From contig NZ_JAKOGG010000002.1 of the NCBI RefSeq assembly GCF_022321485.1, positions 186,001-250,000 of the forward strand: 64,000 nt of DNA. Reading direction: 5' to 3'. Origin of the DNA: Shewanella electrica (GTDB taxonomy: Bacteria > Pseudomonadota > Gammaproteobacteria > Enterobacterales > Shewanellaceae). The notes beneath the pieces are model-generated. The model was not told where the DNA came from and made no database searches. It was given only the letters and a program-made list of their open reading frames with translations. Below are positions 1-9,168 of this stretch, in pieces (the stretch's first letter is position 1; each line of letters opens with the position of its first letter). The translations under genes were made by a program, and so were the position numbers.

Positions 1-1589
1 ACAATCAGGTCGAGGGTGAACAGAAACCAGTCTTCTTTGACGTAGAAACCTTTCAGCTGAATAATCAACCCCGCGATAGTCATCACCAGCAGGAACACCA
101 ATGGTGCGAGGGTATAGATCATTGGTCGGCCCAGTTTCACCAACATCACGGTGATCACCAGCAAGGTTAAACCGCCCAATAATTGGTTGGTGGTGCCGAA
201 CAATGGCCAAATCAACAAACCACCAGAACCATCACCACCGGCACCAAACGCCAGCAGTAAACAGCTGCCCACCGCGAGGAGAGTGGCGACTGAACCACGG
301 CTCATCCACTTGATGTTATAAATGCTGCCCCATTCTTGGAAAATATAGCGTTGCAGACGCAGCCCTGTATCCATGGTAGTACCGGCAAACAACACCACCA
401 TTACCGTCAGCAGTGTTTGCGCCATGGTTTCGTCGATACCAAGACCAGATTCCAGAATATTGGCCCCGCCGCGAATAAACGCGCCGACGCCGCCTTGACC
501 AAAGGCGTGATAAACACTCTGCCAATCAGCTAATGTGGCAAAACCGGCAGTGGTGGCAATGATGGCGGCTAACGCCAGTGAACCTTCACCGATGGCACCA
601 AAGTAACCCACAAAGCGCAGGTCGGGTTCTTTATCCAACTGTTTCGAGGTAGTACCTGATGCCACCAAACCGTGGAAACCGGAGATAGCGCCGCAAGCAA
701 TCGTCACAAACAGCAGCGGCACAATCGATGGCGTGCCTGCTGGCACATCGGTATTAAACGCGGGGGCAACAATCTCTGGGCCAGAGATAATCACTGCACC
801 GTACAATAAGCCCAAGCCGATAAACAGCTGAATACCATTGATGTAGTCGCGTGGTTGCAGCAGCATCCATACTGGTAACAAAGAGGCAATGGCTGCATAG
901 ACAAACAGCAGGATAATCCACGTCTCGTTATTGGTGAGTACGCCAACGGTTTCTGGCAGCGAAATTGGCATCATCGGGCCAACGTAGATCATGCCGTAAA
1001 GCGCGATAACACCCACAATGGTGACCACTAACAGATTGATCAGTTTGCGATAAATCAGTTGGCCGACAATCAATGCCACCACAATTGCACCCCATACCGG
1101 AATGGTGGCGCTGGGGAAACTGATCAACTGCTTGGCGATTACCACCGCGAATACTGCGTTAACCATCAATAGCACTAAGAAGATCACAATCATAAAGATC
1201 GAACGCGCGCGGGCGCCGATGACGTCACCGGTCACCGCACCAATCGATTTGGCTTTGTTGCGGTTACTGGCCCAAATGGCGCCAGCATCATGCACACCAG
1301 CAAAGAAGATGGTGCCGAGTGTGACCCATAAGAAGGCGGGCACCCAGCCCCAAATTACCGCGATAGCCGGGCCGATAATTGGCGCCGCCCCAGCAACTGA
1401 GGTGAAGTGGTGGCCCCAGAGCACATATTTGTTGGTTGGCACATAATCGACACCATCGCTCATCGCATGCGAAGGGGTGACAAAGTTAGGGTCAACTTTA
1501 AAGATTTTTTGGCAGATAAATTTGGAATAAACGAAATAGCCTAAGGCCATGGCGCCTAATCCCATTAACATCAGCAAAATCGCGTTCAT
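1..1589 (-). CDS. cstA: Carbon starvation protein CstA (3' end outside window)
   Basis: Inner-membrane peptide/pyruvate-type transporter of the CstA family, linked in other bacteria to carbon starvation. Reading from the ATG at 1587-1589, the N-terminus has a hydrophobic helix. A conserved CstA-type stretch follows: HAMSDGVDYVPTNKYVLWGH, then a HFTSVAGAAPIIGPAIAVIWG segment. The frame stays open through many membrane segments to base 1, so about 529 codons are visible and the C-terminus is missing. A GAGG ribosome site lies 9 nt before the start. It is transcribed alone toward the left edge. The next gene on this strand is separated by 281 nt containing a hairpin, so it probably has its own promoter. 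Family assignment is firm; the transported substrate cannot be read from sequence. Confidence 0.93.
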   Translation of the reverse strand, partial: MNAILLMLMGLGAMALGYFVYSKFICQKIFKVDPNFVTPSHAMSDGVDYVPTNKYVLWGHHFTSVAGAAPIIGPAIAVIWGWVPAFLWVTLGTIFFAGVHDAGAIWASNRNKAKSIGAVTGDVIGARARSIFMIVIFLVLLMVNAVFAVVIAKQLISFPSATIPVWGAIVVALIVGQLIYRKLINLLVVTIVGVIALYGMIYVGPMMPISLPETVGVLTNNETWIILLFVYAAIASLLPVWMLLQPRDYINGIQLFIGLGLLYGAVIISGPEIVAPAFNTDVPAGTPSIVPLLFVTIACGAISGFHGLVASGTTSKQLDKEPDLRFVGYFGAIGEGSLALAAIIATTAGFATLADWQSVYHAFGQGGVGAFIRGGANILESGLGIDETMAQTLLTVMVVLFAGTTMDTGLRLQRYIFQEWGSIYNIKWMSRGSVATLLAVGSCLLLAFGAGGDGSGGLLIWPLFGTTNQLLGGLTLLVITVMLVKLGRPMIYTLAPLVFLLVMTIAGLIIQLKGFYVKEDWFLFTLDLI

Positions 1590-1870
1590 CGGTGATTACC
1601 TCTTAGCGTAAAGCATGGTTATTTTCATGATGTTAACGAATAGAGGTAGTTGGCTAGAATCCGACCAAGGTCGAACAGTGGCTATTTAGCTAACATATTG
1701 ATCTCCAAGATAGAGTCTAAATTAATTAGCTTTTGCTTAATGTTAATGGAAAAGTTACAAGTTTGTGCGTTAATAGACTTGTTAGCTGTAAGGACTATTG
1801 GCGACTTATTACATACTTATGCGGAAATATAGCCGCCATTGTTGGGCAAGAATGGCGGCATCTCGTGAGA
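1590..1870. other. Intergenic region upstream of cstA
   Basis: This is an AT-rich gap. Short open frames here have no ribosome site or family resemblance and were not accepted as genes. The only clear structure is the hairpin at 1832-1859. I found no convincing CRP palindrome upstream of cstA. Confidence 0.6.
1832..1859 (-). terminator. Hairpin, probable terminator of the DUF2797 gene
   Basis: Arms GCCGCCATT (1832-1840) and AATGGCGGC (1851-1859) are perfect 9-bp inverted repeats with a 10-nt loop. They lie 12 nt beyond the DUF2797 stop codon. On the minus strand the stem is followed by TATATTTCC, a weak U-tract, so termination is likely but may be partial. Confidence 0.6.
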
Positions 1871-2686
1871 TTAGTGGCTTACTTCAACTTCATAGCTAGT
1901 AAACTTACGAATATTAATCACGCCAGTATCAAAGATCAGATATTGGCCTTTTAACCCGAGTAGGGTGCCGCTGACGACGACATCCTTATCAAAATTATGC
2001 GATTTAATTTTTTGCGGGTATTGGCTCACCGGATAATTAATCGCGGTAATTTCGGGCGTAAGTGCTTCAATCGCAAAGTTGGCATTGTTATCTAGCTCGC
2101 TAATACGCGCCTGAATTTGTGGCAGTAGCTCGTTCGCCAGTTGCGGTAAATTAAGCGGATCGTTATCGCCCTTCAGCATGGCTTGCCAGTTGGTTTTATC
2201 GGCAATCAACTCGGCTAATGCAACTTCGATTAGCCCCGAAAGGTAACGCGAGTTCACTTTATACAGCGGCATACCTTGAGTGGCGCCTTGGTCCAACCAA
2301 CGGGTAGGCAGTTGGGTGTGGCGGGTAATGCCCACTTTAACGCCAGAGGTGTTGGCTAAATAGACGTAATGCGGCACAAAACAGTGGCTTAAGCCCCAAT
2401 CTGGTTCGCGGCAGGTGCCTTGGTCGAAGTGGCAGGTTTCTGGCTTCATCACACACATGTCACAGCTCGCCAGTTTTTTCATGCAGACAAAGCAGTGGCC
2501 TTGGGAGTAACTTTTCTTAGTGCGTTTACCGCAGTTGCAGCAATAGATATTGCCAGTGTGAGTGAGCGTTAACGGTTGACCAATCAGTGGATTCAGATCC
2601 AAGGTTTGTTCACCAACGCGCAGTTGATATTGGGCGATGCCGTCATCCCCAAGGGTGACAGCCATTTTGTCCAGCGTTCCAATCAT
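1871..2686 (-). CDS. DUF2797 family protein
   Basis: A 271-residue soluble protein of unknown function. Four CxxC-type pairs cluster near residues 50-95 (CCNC, CFVC, CDMC and a later C..H/C group), suggesting a zinc-binding N-terminal module. A HYVYLANTSGVKVGITR stretch follows; it resembles the GIY-YIG-like core reported for DUF2797 and is the basis for the family call. There is no signal peptide or membrane helix. The ATG at 2684-2686 is the first in frame and gives the usual family length. It stands alone, with 89 nt to the upstream gcvR-like gene on the same strand, so co-transcription is possible. The function remains unknown. Confidence 0.8.
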   Translation of the reverse strand: MIGTLDKMAVTLGDDGIAQYQLRVGEQTLDLNPLIGQPLTLTHTGNIYCCNCGKRTKKSYSQGHCFVCMKKLASCDMCVMKPETCHFDQGTCREPDWGLSHCFVPHYVYLANTSGVKVGITRHTQLPTRWLDQGATQGMPLYKVNSRYLSGLIEVALAELIADKTNWQAMLKGDNDPLNLPQLANELLPQIQARISELDNNANFAIEALTPEITAINYPVSQYPQKIKSHNFDKDVVVSGTLLGLKGQYLIFDTGVINIRKFTSYEVEVSH

Positions 2687-2775
2687 GCTATTGCTCTAAG
2701 CTATTATTTTATGGGCGGCAGTTTATCAGGCTTAAAACTTGTTTGTGATAGAAAAAAGCGATTAACTCAACGCTG

Positions 2776-3285
2776 CTATGATTGACGGCTGCGTAACTTG
2801 TCGATGACCACATCATCGCCAATCTCATACAGTGCTTCGGTCAGCAGGGTTTCCTGTTGGTTGTCGGTCAAGGTTAAGCCGATGGTGGCGCGAAACAACG
2901 CAATGCCAGTGTGGCTGGCACTTTCAAATTTGCTGCTAAACTGTTCAATATTGATGCCTAAGCTACTGGCTTTATTGGAGATCTCTTTGACTAAACCAGG
3001 GCGGTCGTAAGCCACTAAGCTCAAGGTTAACCGTTTATAGGGTTTGGTTTGCGTGCCTGCGGCCGCGTGGGTGAGCGACATACCGTCGATAGACTCAAGT
3101 GCTTCAATAAGGTCGTCCCAATGTTGGCCGTCAATCTCTAACAGCAGAATGGCGGCAAAGATGCCATCAATATGGCGTAACTCTGAGTCCAGCCAGTTGC
3201 CGCCGTGATGGCTCACTGCGTTGGCAATCTGCTCTACCAGTCCGGTGCGGTCTGGCACTTGTAAGGTTATGAGATATCGACCCAT
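2776..3285 (-). CDS. gcvR: Glycine cleavage system transcriptional repressor-like ACT-domain protein
   Basis: 169 residues made of two ACT-type ligand-binding domains (about 1-80 and 87-165). Each opens with the characteristic Y/L-x-L-x-V-x-D-R-T/P-G-L-V pattern (VPDRTGLVEQIA and AYDRPGLVKEIS). This tandem-ACT layout without a DNA-binding domain is that of GcvR, which in E. coli modulates GcvA at the glycine-cleavage operon. The start has an AGGAG-type site upstream. Neither gcvA nor gcvTHP is in the window, so the regulatory target is inferred only from the family. Other tandem-ACT amino-acid sensors are possible. Confidence 0.75.
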   Translation of the reverse strand: MGRYLITLQVPDRTGLVEQIANAVSHHGGNWLDSELRHIDGIFAAILLLEIDGQHWDDLIEALESIDGMSLTHAAAGTQTKPYKRLTLSLVAYDRPGLVKEISNKASSLGINIEQFSSKFESASHTGIALFRATIGLTLTDNQQETLLTEALYEIGDDVVIDKLRSRQS

Positions 3286-3321
3286 ATTTTGCGAACTCCT
3301 GTATGCTCATTGCGTTATGCG

Positions 3322-3355
3322 CTGTAACATTATTGTCATCTAGGCGTCATATAAT
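3322..3355 (+). promoter_or_regulatory. Triple Pho box and -10 element of the pst operon
   Basis: Three PhoB-type 7-mers occur with exact 11-bp periodicity: CTGTAAC (3322-3328), TTGTCAT (3333-3339) and GCGTCAT (3344-3350). Each is separated by 4 AT-rich bases (ATTA, CTAG). The last repeat merges into a perfect TATAAT at 3350-3355. This is the classical architecture in which PhoB replaces the -35 element. It lies 118 nt upstream of the permease start, and phosphate-starvation control of the operon is inferred from it. Confidence 0.8.
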
Positions 3356-3472
3356 ACAGCGTGCCCTACTTCGCCCTCGCGTTGGGGCAGGGTGTGGTGT
3401 CATTTATTGTTAGCACAGGCCGATAATGAATCACAGCGGCATTGTTCACGAGTTTTAATATTGAGGTTTTGA

Positions 3473-5728
3473 ATGGAACGTCAGGTTGCTAAGCCTGCAC
3501 CCTTAAAGCATGACATTTTACAGGCGCGGCGCGGAAACCGTCGGGCAGTCAAAGATAAACTCACGCAATTAGGTGTTTCTTTTGGTGGCATCATGGTGTT
3601 TGTCGCCTTGCTGCTGATCTTCTTTTATCTACTGTATGTCATAAATCCAATTTTTGCCTCGGCCTCGGTGACGCCGAAGGCGAGCATTGCCGTGCCACCA
3701 AGCCAGAGCCAAGTGTTACTGCTCGGCAGTGATGAGCAGCGGCAACAGCTATATCGCGTATTGAATGACGGCAGTGTGGATTTTGTCAGCGCCGTTAACC
3801 AGCAAGTCCATCATCAAGCACTGCCATTACCCGCTGGCGCTACTATCACCAGTGCCGCGCGCTCAATGCCGAGCCAGCAGGCGTTCGCCTTTGGTTTTGA
3901 TAACGGCCAAGTGCTGCTGGCGAACATCGATTTTGTGGTGACCTATCCTAATAACCAGCGGTTGATTACACCCACGATCCGTTATCCGCTGACGACTCCG
4001 ACACTGCAATTAGCCTCGGTTGATCAAGCCGTGCGCCAACTGGCATTTGCCTACAGTAAACAGCAGTTGAGTTTTATCTACGCCGATGATGCGCAGCATT
4101 GGCATTTGGTGCGCATGGATGGTGAGCAAAACATGCTCACCGAAGAGGTTGAATGGCAAACCAGCCAACAGCAATTGCCAGATACGCCAAGTAAGGTCAG
4201 TCAGCAGTTGTTGACCCCAGATCAACAGCAGGCGCTGTTGCTGTCGGGTAACAAGCTGTTTATCTATCACATTCAACAAGCCAATGATGTATCACTGCAA
4301 CAAGTGGTGAGTTTGGAGCGAGCCAATGCCCGCGTGACTGACGTGGAGTTGCTGGCTGGTGCGAGTTCGGTGTTGGTGAGTTATAGCGATGGTGTGGTTG
4401 CACAGTATTTTCAGGTCAATGGTGAGAATGGTCGCCGTTACCAATACATCCGCCAGTTCAGCAAACTAGGGCAAGTAGACGATCTCGCCAGCGAGTTTTA
4501 TCGCCGCAGCTTTGCCACGGTGAGTGATTCCGGTCAGTTGACTTTGTTGTACACCACCAGTGAGCGACAACTGCTATCGCAGCAACTGCCGGTGGAAAAC
4601 CTACAAGCGGTGGCTTTTAGTCCCCGCGCCGATGGCTTAATTACCGCCACGACTGACGGTTTGCAGCTGTTTGATGTGAGCAATCCGCATCCAGAAGTGT
4701 CGTGGAGCGCGCTATGGCAACAAGTGTGGTACGAAGGTTACCCAGAGCCTGATTATGTGTGGCAGTCCACCTCGGGCACCGACGACTTTGAAGCTAAATT
4801 TAGCTTAACGCCGCTGGCGTTTGGCACCCTGAAAGCGGCGTTATACGCCATGCTGTTTGCTACGCCAATCGCCTTAGCTGGGGCGATTTACACCGCTTAT
4901 TTTATGTCAAGCAAAGTGCGCTCGGTGGTCAAGCCGACCATTGAAATCATGGAAGCACTGCCAACGGTGATCTTGGGCTTCTTGGCGGGGTTGTGGTTAG
5001 CGCCGCTGGTGGAATCGCATCTACCCGGCTTGTTAATGTTACTGATTTTTGAGCCTATCGGCGTGCTGTTGGTAGCTTATGCGTGGTCGATATCGCCACC
5101 AGTGGTGAAACAATGGCTACCGGAAAACTATCAAGAGTTGATGTTGATCCCGGTGGTGTGTTTTATCGGTTGGCTGTGTTTCCAACTGAGCCCCGCCGTT
5201 GAGATGTGGCTGTTTGACGGCGATAGCCGCTTGTTCATCACCCAAACCTTAGGGCTAGGCTTTGATCAACGTAATGCGCTGGTGGTGGGGATTGCTATGG
5301 GCTTTGCGGTGATCCCAACCATTTTTTCTATCGCGGAAGATGCCATCTTCTCGGTGCCACGTCATTTGTCTAATGGCAGCTTGGCACTGGGGGCCACGCC
5401 GTGGCAAACGCTGACCCGCGTAGTATTACTGACTGCCAGTCCGGGGATTTTCTCGGCCGTGATGATGGGCCTTGGCCGTGCCGTGGGCGAAACCATGATT
5501 GTGCTGATGGCAACCGGCAACACCGCCATTATGAACTGGAGCATGTTTGAAGGCATGCGTACCTTGGCGGCCAATATCGCAGTAGAAATGCCAGAGTCTG
5601 CTATCGGTAGCTCGCATTATCGCATTCTGTTCCTCGCCGCGTTTGTACTGTTTTTATTTACCTTTGTATTCAACACCATCGCTGAAGTTGTGCGTCAGCG
5701 GTTGCGTGAGCGCTATAGCGCCTTGTAA
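3473..5728 (+). CDS. pstC: Phosphate ABC transporter permease PstC-like, with large extracytoplasmic domain
   Basis: A 751-residue permease, much longer than E. coli PstC (about 319). After a basic N-terminus there is one helix (about 38-62), then roughly 370 residues predicted to be periplasmic (about 65-435). The C-terminal half carries the membrane segments of a PstC domain. An EAA-type loop (SLALGATPWQTLTRVVL) that docks on the ATPase lies near residue 640. The start has GAGG 6-10 nt upstream. It is the first gene behind the Pho box and is followed closely by pstA, pstB and phoU. No PstS lies in the operon, so the binding protein must be encoded elsewhere. The extra domain has beta-propeller-like repetitiveness by eye, but its role is unknown. 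Confidence 0.88.
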   Translation: MERQVAKPAPLKHDILQARRGNRRAVKDKLTQLGVSFGGIMVFVALLLIFFYLLYVINPIFASASVTPKASIAVPPSQSQVLLLGSDEQRQQLYRVLNDGSVDFVSAVNQQVHHQALPLPAGATITSAARSMPSQQAFAFGFDNGQVLLANIDFVVTYPNNQRLITPTIRYPLTTPTLQLASVDQAVRQLAFAYSKQQLSFIYADDAQHWHLVRMDGEQNMLTEEVEWQTSQQQLPDTPSKVSQQLLTPDQQQALLLSGNKLFIYHIQQANDVSLQQVVSLERANARVTDVELLAGASSVLVSYSDGVVAQYFQVNGENGRRYQYIRQFSKLGQVDDLASEFYRRSFATVSDSGQLTLLYTTSERQLLSQQLPVENLQAVAFSPRADGLITATTDGLQLFDVSNPHPEVSWSALWQQVWYEGYPEPDYVWQSTSGTDDFEAKFSLTPLAFGTLKAALYAMLFATPIALAGAIYTAYFMSSKVRSVVKPTIEIMEALPTVILGFLAGLWLAPLVESHLPGLLMLLIFEPIGVLLVAYAWSISPPVVKQWLPENYQELMLIPVVCFIGWLCFQLSPAVEMWLFDGDSRLFITQTLGLGFDQRNALVVGIAMGFAVIPTIFSIAEDAIFSVPRHLSNGSLALGATPWQTLTRVVLLTASPGIFSAVMMGLGRAVGETMIVLMATGNTAIMNWSMFEGMRTLAANIAVEMPESAIGSSHYRILFLAAFVLFLFTFVFNTIAEVVRQRLRERYSAL

Positions 5729-5737
5729 GCAGGATCT

Positions 5738-5776
5738 ATGATGATGAACTCTTTCAATAGTCGCGAGTGGGCATAA
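5738..5776 (+). CDS. Possible 12-codon leader peptide coupled to pstA
   Basis: Three consecutive ATG codons (5738, 5741, 5744) follow an AGGA ribosome site at 5731-5734. They open a frame reading MMMNSFNSREWA. Its TAA stop (5774-5776) overlaps the ATG of pstA by one base (TAATG). pstA itself has a weaker ribosome site, so termination-reinitiation coupling is plausible. It may also be chance; no protein family is implied. Confidence 0.35.
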   Translation: MMMNSFNSREWA

Positions 5777-7428
5777 TGGGCAGATGGTTTAAATCTGGCT
5801 CGCCATGGATTTGGCTCACCGGCTCGGCGGTAAGCATCAGCTTGATTGCGGTGCTTGGTTTGCTATTGCTGATCGCTTGGCGTGGCCTGAGCTATTTCTG
5901 GCCAGCGACGATTTATCAATGGGAGTTGCAGGATGATAACGGTCAGCCATACCGTTTAATCGGCGAAATCCATGATCGCGAGCAAGTGCCGACTGACCGT
6001 TTAAAGGCGGCAGGGCACCATTTTCCGGCAGATACTGGCGAGTTTGTTGAGCGCTTTCTGGTGAAAACTGGTAACCGTGAACTGGTGAGTCTCGATTTCC
6101 GCTGGATTCTGGCTTCCGATATTCTTACTCGCAGCGAACCCAAGGAATTGGCGGTATTTGAGCGCAGTAAAAATGGTAACTTTTATGGTGAGCCAGTCGC
6201 GGTGTTGCAAGCGGGCACCAAGCTGGAAACCGCCTCAGTTGAACAGTTACTGCAACAACGTATTGACCACGCCGTGGCGTTAAATGCGCAAGCCGATGCG
6301 TTGCAAAAACACGATATTGGCGCAATCAACTACCAATTGGAACGGCTGCGGTTACAGGCGCGCAAATATCAATTGAACGATGATTATACCGAGGCGCACC
6401 AAACCGAGATTGCCGCCGAGCAACAGCAGTACCAGCAGCAATATCAGCAGTTAGAACAGCAATTATTTGCGATGCGTGAACAAGCTGGTCGTGATGCGGT
6501 GGTGGTCAAAGATATGCGTGGCGAATTGGTCACTTTGTCACTGGATACTGTGCTGAACGTTACCTACAGCAACCGTTTGTCTACATGGCAAAAGTTGCTG
6601 ACATGGGGCCAGCGGGTAGGGCATTTTGTTAGCGATGAACCGCGCGAGGCCAACACCGAAGGTGGCGTGTTCCCGGCAATTTTTGGCACCGTGTTTATGG
6701 TGTTGTTGATGGCGGTGATTGTGACGCCATTTGGGGTTATTGCGGCGGTTTATCTGCACGAATATGCCAAAAACGGTTGGTTAACCCGCATTATCCGCAT
6801 TGCGGTGATCAACTTAGCTGGTGTGCCATCGATTGTTTATGGCGTATTTGGGCTAGGCTTTTTTGTATACATGATTGGTGGCTCCATCGACCAGCTGTTT
6901 TTCCCTGAGGCTTTGCCGTCACCGACCTTTGGTTCGCCGGGGATGTTGTGGTCAGCGCTGACTTTAGCGATTTTGACATTGCCAGTGGTGATCGTCTCAA
7001 CCGAGGAAGGGCTGAGCCGTATTCCCAGCTCGATTCGCCAAGGCAGTTTGGCGCTCGGTGCGACTCAGGCAGAAACGCTGTTTCGTATTGTGTTGCCGAT
7101 GGCAAGCCCAGCAATTATGACCGGTTTGATTTTGGCAGTAGCGCGCGCAGCGGGTGAAGTGGCGCCGTTGATGTTAGTTGGCGTGGTCAAATTGGCGCCT
7201 AACTTGCCGCTGGATATGAATTTTCCGTATGTACACCTTGAGCGTAAGTTTATGCATCTTGGCTTTCATATTTACGATGTCGGTTTCCAAAGCCCGAACG
7301 TGGAGGCGGCACGGCCATTGGTGTACGCCACCTCATTTTTGCTAGTGACGGTGATTGTGACGCTCAACTTAACGGCGATCAGTGTGCGTAACTATTTGCG
7401 CGAGAAATATCGCTCACTCGAAAACTGA
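5776..7428 (+). CDS. pstA: Phosphate ABC transporter permease PstA
   Basis: About 550 residues, again longer than E. coli PstA (296). A first helix (about 12-36) is followed by about 260 residues outside the membrane, including a Gln-rich coiled-coil-like stretch (about 180-235). The PstA permease domain then has several helices and an ABC-docking loop (GSLALGATQAETLFRIVLP). I prefer the ATG at 5776 (MGRWFKSG). A GTG at 5767 would add three residues. It sits 47 nt after pstC and 36 nt before pstB. With PstC it forms the transmembrane channel of the phosphate importer. Confidence 0.9.
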   Translation: MGRWFKSGSPWIWLTGSAVSISLIAVLGLLLLIAWRGLSYFWPATIYQWELQDDNGQPYRLIGEIHDREQVPTDRLKAAGHHFPADTGEFVERFLVKTGNRELVSLDFRWILASDILTRSEPKELAVFERSKNGNFYGEPVAVLQAGTKLETASVEQLLQQRIDHAVALNAQADALQKHDIGAINYQLERLRLQARKYQLNDDYTEAHQTEIAAEQQQYQQQYQQLEQQLFAMREQAGRDAVVVKDMRGELVTLSLDTVLNVTYSNRLSTWQKLLTWGQRVGHFVSDEPREANTEGGVFPAIFGTVFMVLLMAVIVTPFGVIAAVYLHEYAKNGWLTRIIRIAVINLAGVPSIVYGVFGLGFFVYMIGGSIDQLFFPEALPSPTFGSPGMLWSALTLAILTLPVVIVSTEEGLSRIPSSIRQGSLALGATQAETLFRIVLPMASPAIMTGLILAVARAAGEVAPLMLVGVVKLAPNLPLDMNFPYVHLERKFMHLGFHIYDVGFQSPNVEAARPLVYATSFLLVTVIVTLNLTAISVRNYLREKYRSLEN

Positions 7429-7464
7429 TGGCTGTAGACCAAAGAGATAGGATTACTGAATATT

Positions 7465-8283
7465 ATGATGTCACTTGATGCCGCTCATGGCCCTTCGGGC
7501 AAAGTGGATCTGCGCCAACTCACACCAGAACAAACGGCGCTGGAAATTAACGGCTTAAATTTGCATTACGCGGACAAACAGGCGTTGTTTGATGTGTCGA
7601 TGAAAATTCCACGCAAACAAGTCACCGCGTTTATCGGCCCCAGCGGTTGCGGTAAATCTACCTTGCTGCGTTGTATCAACCGCATGAACGACCTCGTGGA
7701 TGATTGCCGCATCAGCGGTGAAGTGCTGCTAAACGGCCATAATATCTATGATAAATCGGTCGATGTTGCCAAGTTGCGCCGCAATGTCGGTATGGTGTTT
7801 CAACGGCCCAATCCGTTCCCCAAATCGATCTACGAAAACGTGGTTTATGGCCTGCGATTGCAGGGCATGAATAACCGTCGTGAACTCGATGAAGCGTGTG
7901 AGCGTTCGCTACGCGGTGCCGCGATTTGGGACGAAGTGAAAGACCGTTTGCATGATAACGCCTTTGGTTTATCTGGCGGTCAGCAACAACGTTTGGTTAT
8001 CGCGCGGGCGATTGCGATTGAGCCGGAAGTTCTATTGCTCGACGAACCCACCTCGGCGCTGGATCCTATTTCGACGCTGACCATTGAAGAGCTGATCACC
8101 GATCTTAAGTCGCGCTTCACTGTGGTGATTGTGACGCACAACATGCAACAGGCGGCGCGCGTGTCTGATCAAACCGCCTTTATGTATCTGGGCGAGCTGA
8201 TCGAATACGCCGACACTAACACTATTTTTACTACGCCGAAAAAATCTAAGACCGAAGATTACATCACCGGTCGCTACGGCTAA
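7465..8283 (+). CDS. pstB: Phosphate ABC transporter ATP-binding protein PstB
   Basis: 272-residue cytoplasmic ATPase. It has Walker [10 protein letters not shown] (about 62-70), the PstB-typical [12 protein letters not shown]-loop region, signature LSGGQQQR, Walker [12 protein letters not shown] and the switch His in VIVTHNM. Length and motifs match PstB closely. It is the third gene of the Pho-box operon and powers the PstCA channel. The first ATG of an ATGATG pair is taken as start. Confidence 0.96.
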   Translation: MMSLDAAHGPSGKVDLRQLTPEQTALEINGLNLHYADKQALFDVSMKIPRKQVTAFIGPSGCGKSTLLRCINRMNDLVDDCRISGEVLLNGHNIYDKSVDVAKLRRNVGMVFQRPNPFPKSIYENVVYGLRLQGMNNRRELDEACERSLRGAAIWDEVKDRLHDNAFGLSGGQQQRLVIARAIAIEPEVLLLDEPTSALDPISTLTIEELITDLKSRFTVVIVTHNMQQAARVSDQTAFMYLGELIEYADTNTIFTTPKKSKTEDYITGRYG

Positions 8284-8311
8284 GCACTAGGGGCTGATAA
8301 GGATAATAACG

Positions 8312-9013
8312 ATGGATAATAAACAACTCACCCGTCATATCTCTGGCCAGTTTAATGCCGAGCTAGAAGATATTCGCAACAAAGTGTTGGCGATGGGCGG
8401 CTTAGTCGAACAGCAGCTAGAGCAAGCATTAGATGCGTTAGGCGCTTTAGATATGGAGTTGGCGCAAAAGGTGATTGAAGGTGACCACCGCGTCAACGGT
8501 ATGGAAGTCGACATCGACGAAGAATGCACTCGTATTATTGCCAAACGGCAACCCGCCGCTAGCGACTTGCGCTTGGTGATTGCGATCTCCAAAACCATTG
8601 CTGACTTGGAACGGATTGGCGACGCTTGTGTACGCATTGCCAAAGCTGCACTGGAAAAACGTAGCAATAACCAACAGCCACTGTTGGTGAGTATCGAAAG
8701 CATGGGGCGCCACGCCACTCGTTTGCTGCACTCTACCTTAGATGCGTTAGCGAGGATGGACGTAGAAGCCGCCATTGAACTGCACAAAGAAGATGCGCTG
8801 CTCGATAAAGAGTACGAGGGCATTATTCGCCAACTGATGACTTACATGATGGAAGATCCGCGTTCGATTCCCGGTATTCTCGATGTGCTGTGGGCGGCGC
8901 GCGCGGTGGAGCGGGTGGGTGATCGCTGTAAGAACATCTGTGAATATGTCATTTATTACGTCAAAGGCCGCGATGTGCGCCATGTGTCGTATGAAGAGAT
9001 GGAAAAAGATTAA
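8312..9013 (+). CDS. phoU: Phosphate signalling complex protein PhoU
   Basis: 233-residue all-helical cytoplasmic protein with two repeated PhoU three-helix modules. Each has the conserved acidic metal-binding pattern (E/DxxxD with IGDACVRIA and [12 protein letters not shown]). PhoU links the Pst transporter to the PhoR/PhoB two-component system as a negative regulator. It is the last gene of the operon, 28 nt after pstB, and is followed by a strong terminator. Confidence 0.95.
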   Translation: MDNKQLTRHISGQFNAELEDIRNKVLAMGGLVEQQLEQALDALGALDMELAQKVIEGDHRVNGMEVDIDEECTRIIAKRQPAASDLRLVIAISKTIADLERIGDACVRIAKAALEKRSNNQQPLLVSIESMGRHATRLLHSTLDALARMDVEAAIELHKEDALLDKEYEGIIRQLMTYMMEDPRSIPGILDVLWAARAVERVGDRCKNICEYVIYYVKGRDVRHVSYEEMEKD

Positions 9014-9048
9014 CGCACCAAATCATCTGTTGCTTGCGTTTCAATGAG

Positions 9049-9073
9049 CGCCGCCAGATTAGGCGGCGTTTTT
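9049..9073 (+). terminator. Rho-independent terminator of the pst operon
   Basis: Perfect stem CGCCGCC (9049-9055) / GGCGGCG (9062-9068) with a 6-nt loop, followed immediately by TTTTT. Confidence 0.9.
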
Positions 9074-9168
9074 ATCGGCGCAATAACGTCATAAAGCTGA
9101 TTCCAGTTAACTGCGGCAGTGTTAACATAGCCGTTTGGCGATGTCGCTCATGTTATTTTGAGGTTGTT

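Noticed and set aside
5758-5776. Frameshift between a longer pstA N-terminus and the annotated start
   Set aside because: The 12-codon frame ends naturally at TAATG and pstA already begins with a proper basic region and helix, so no broken gene is needed.
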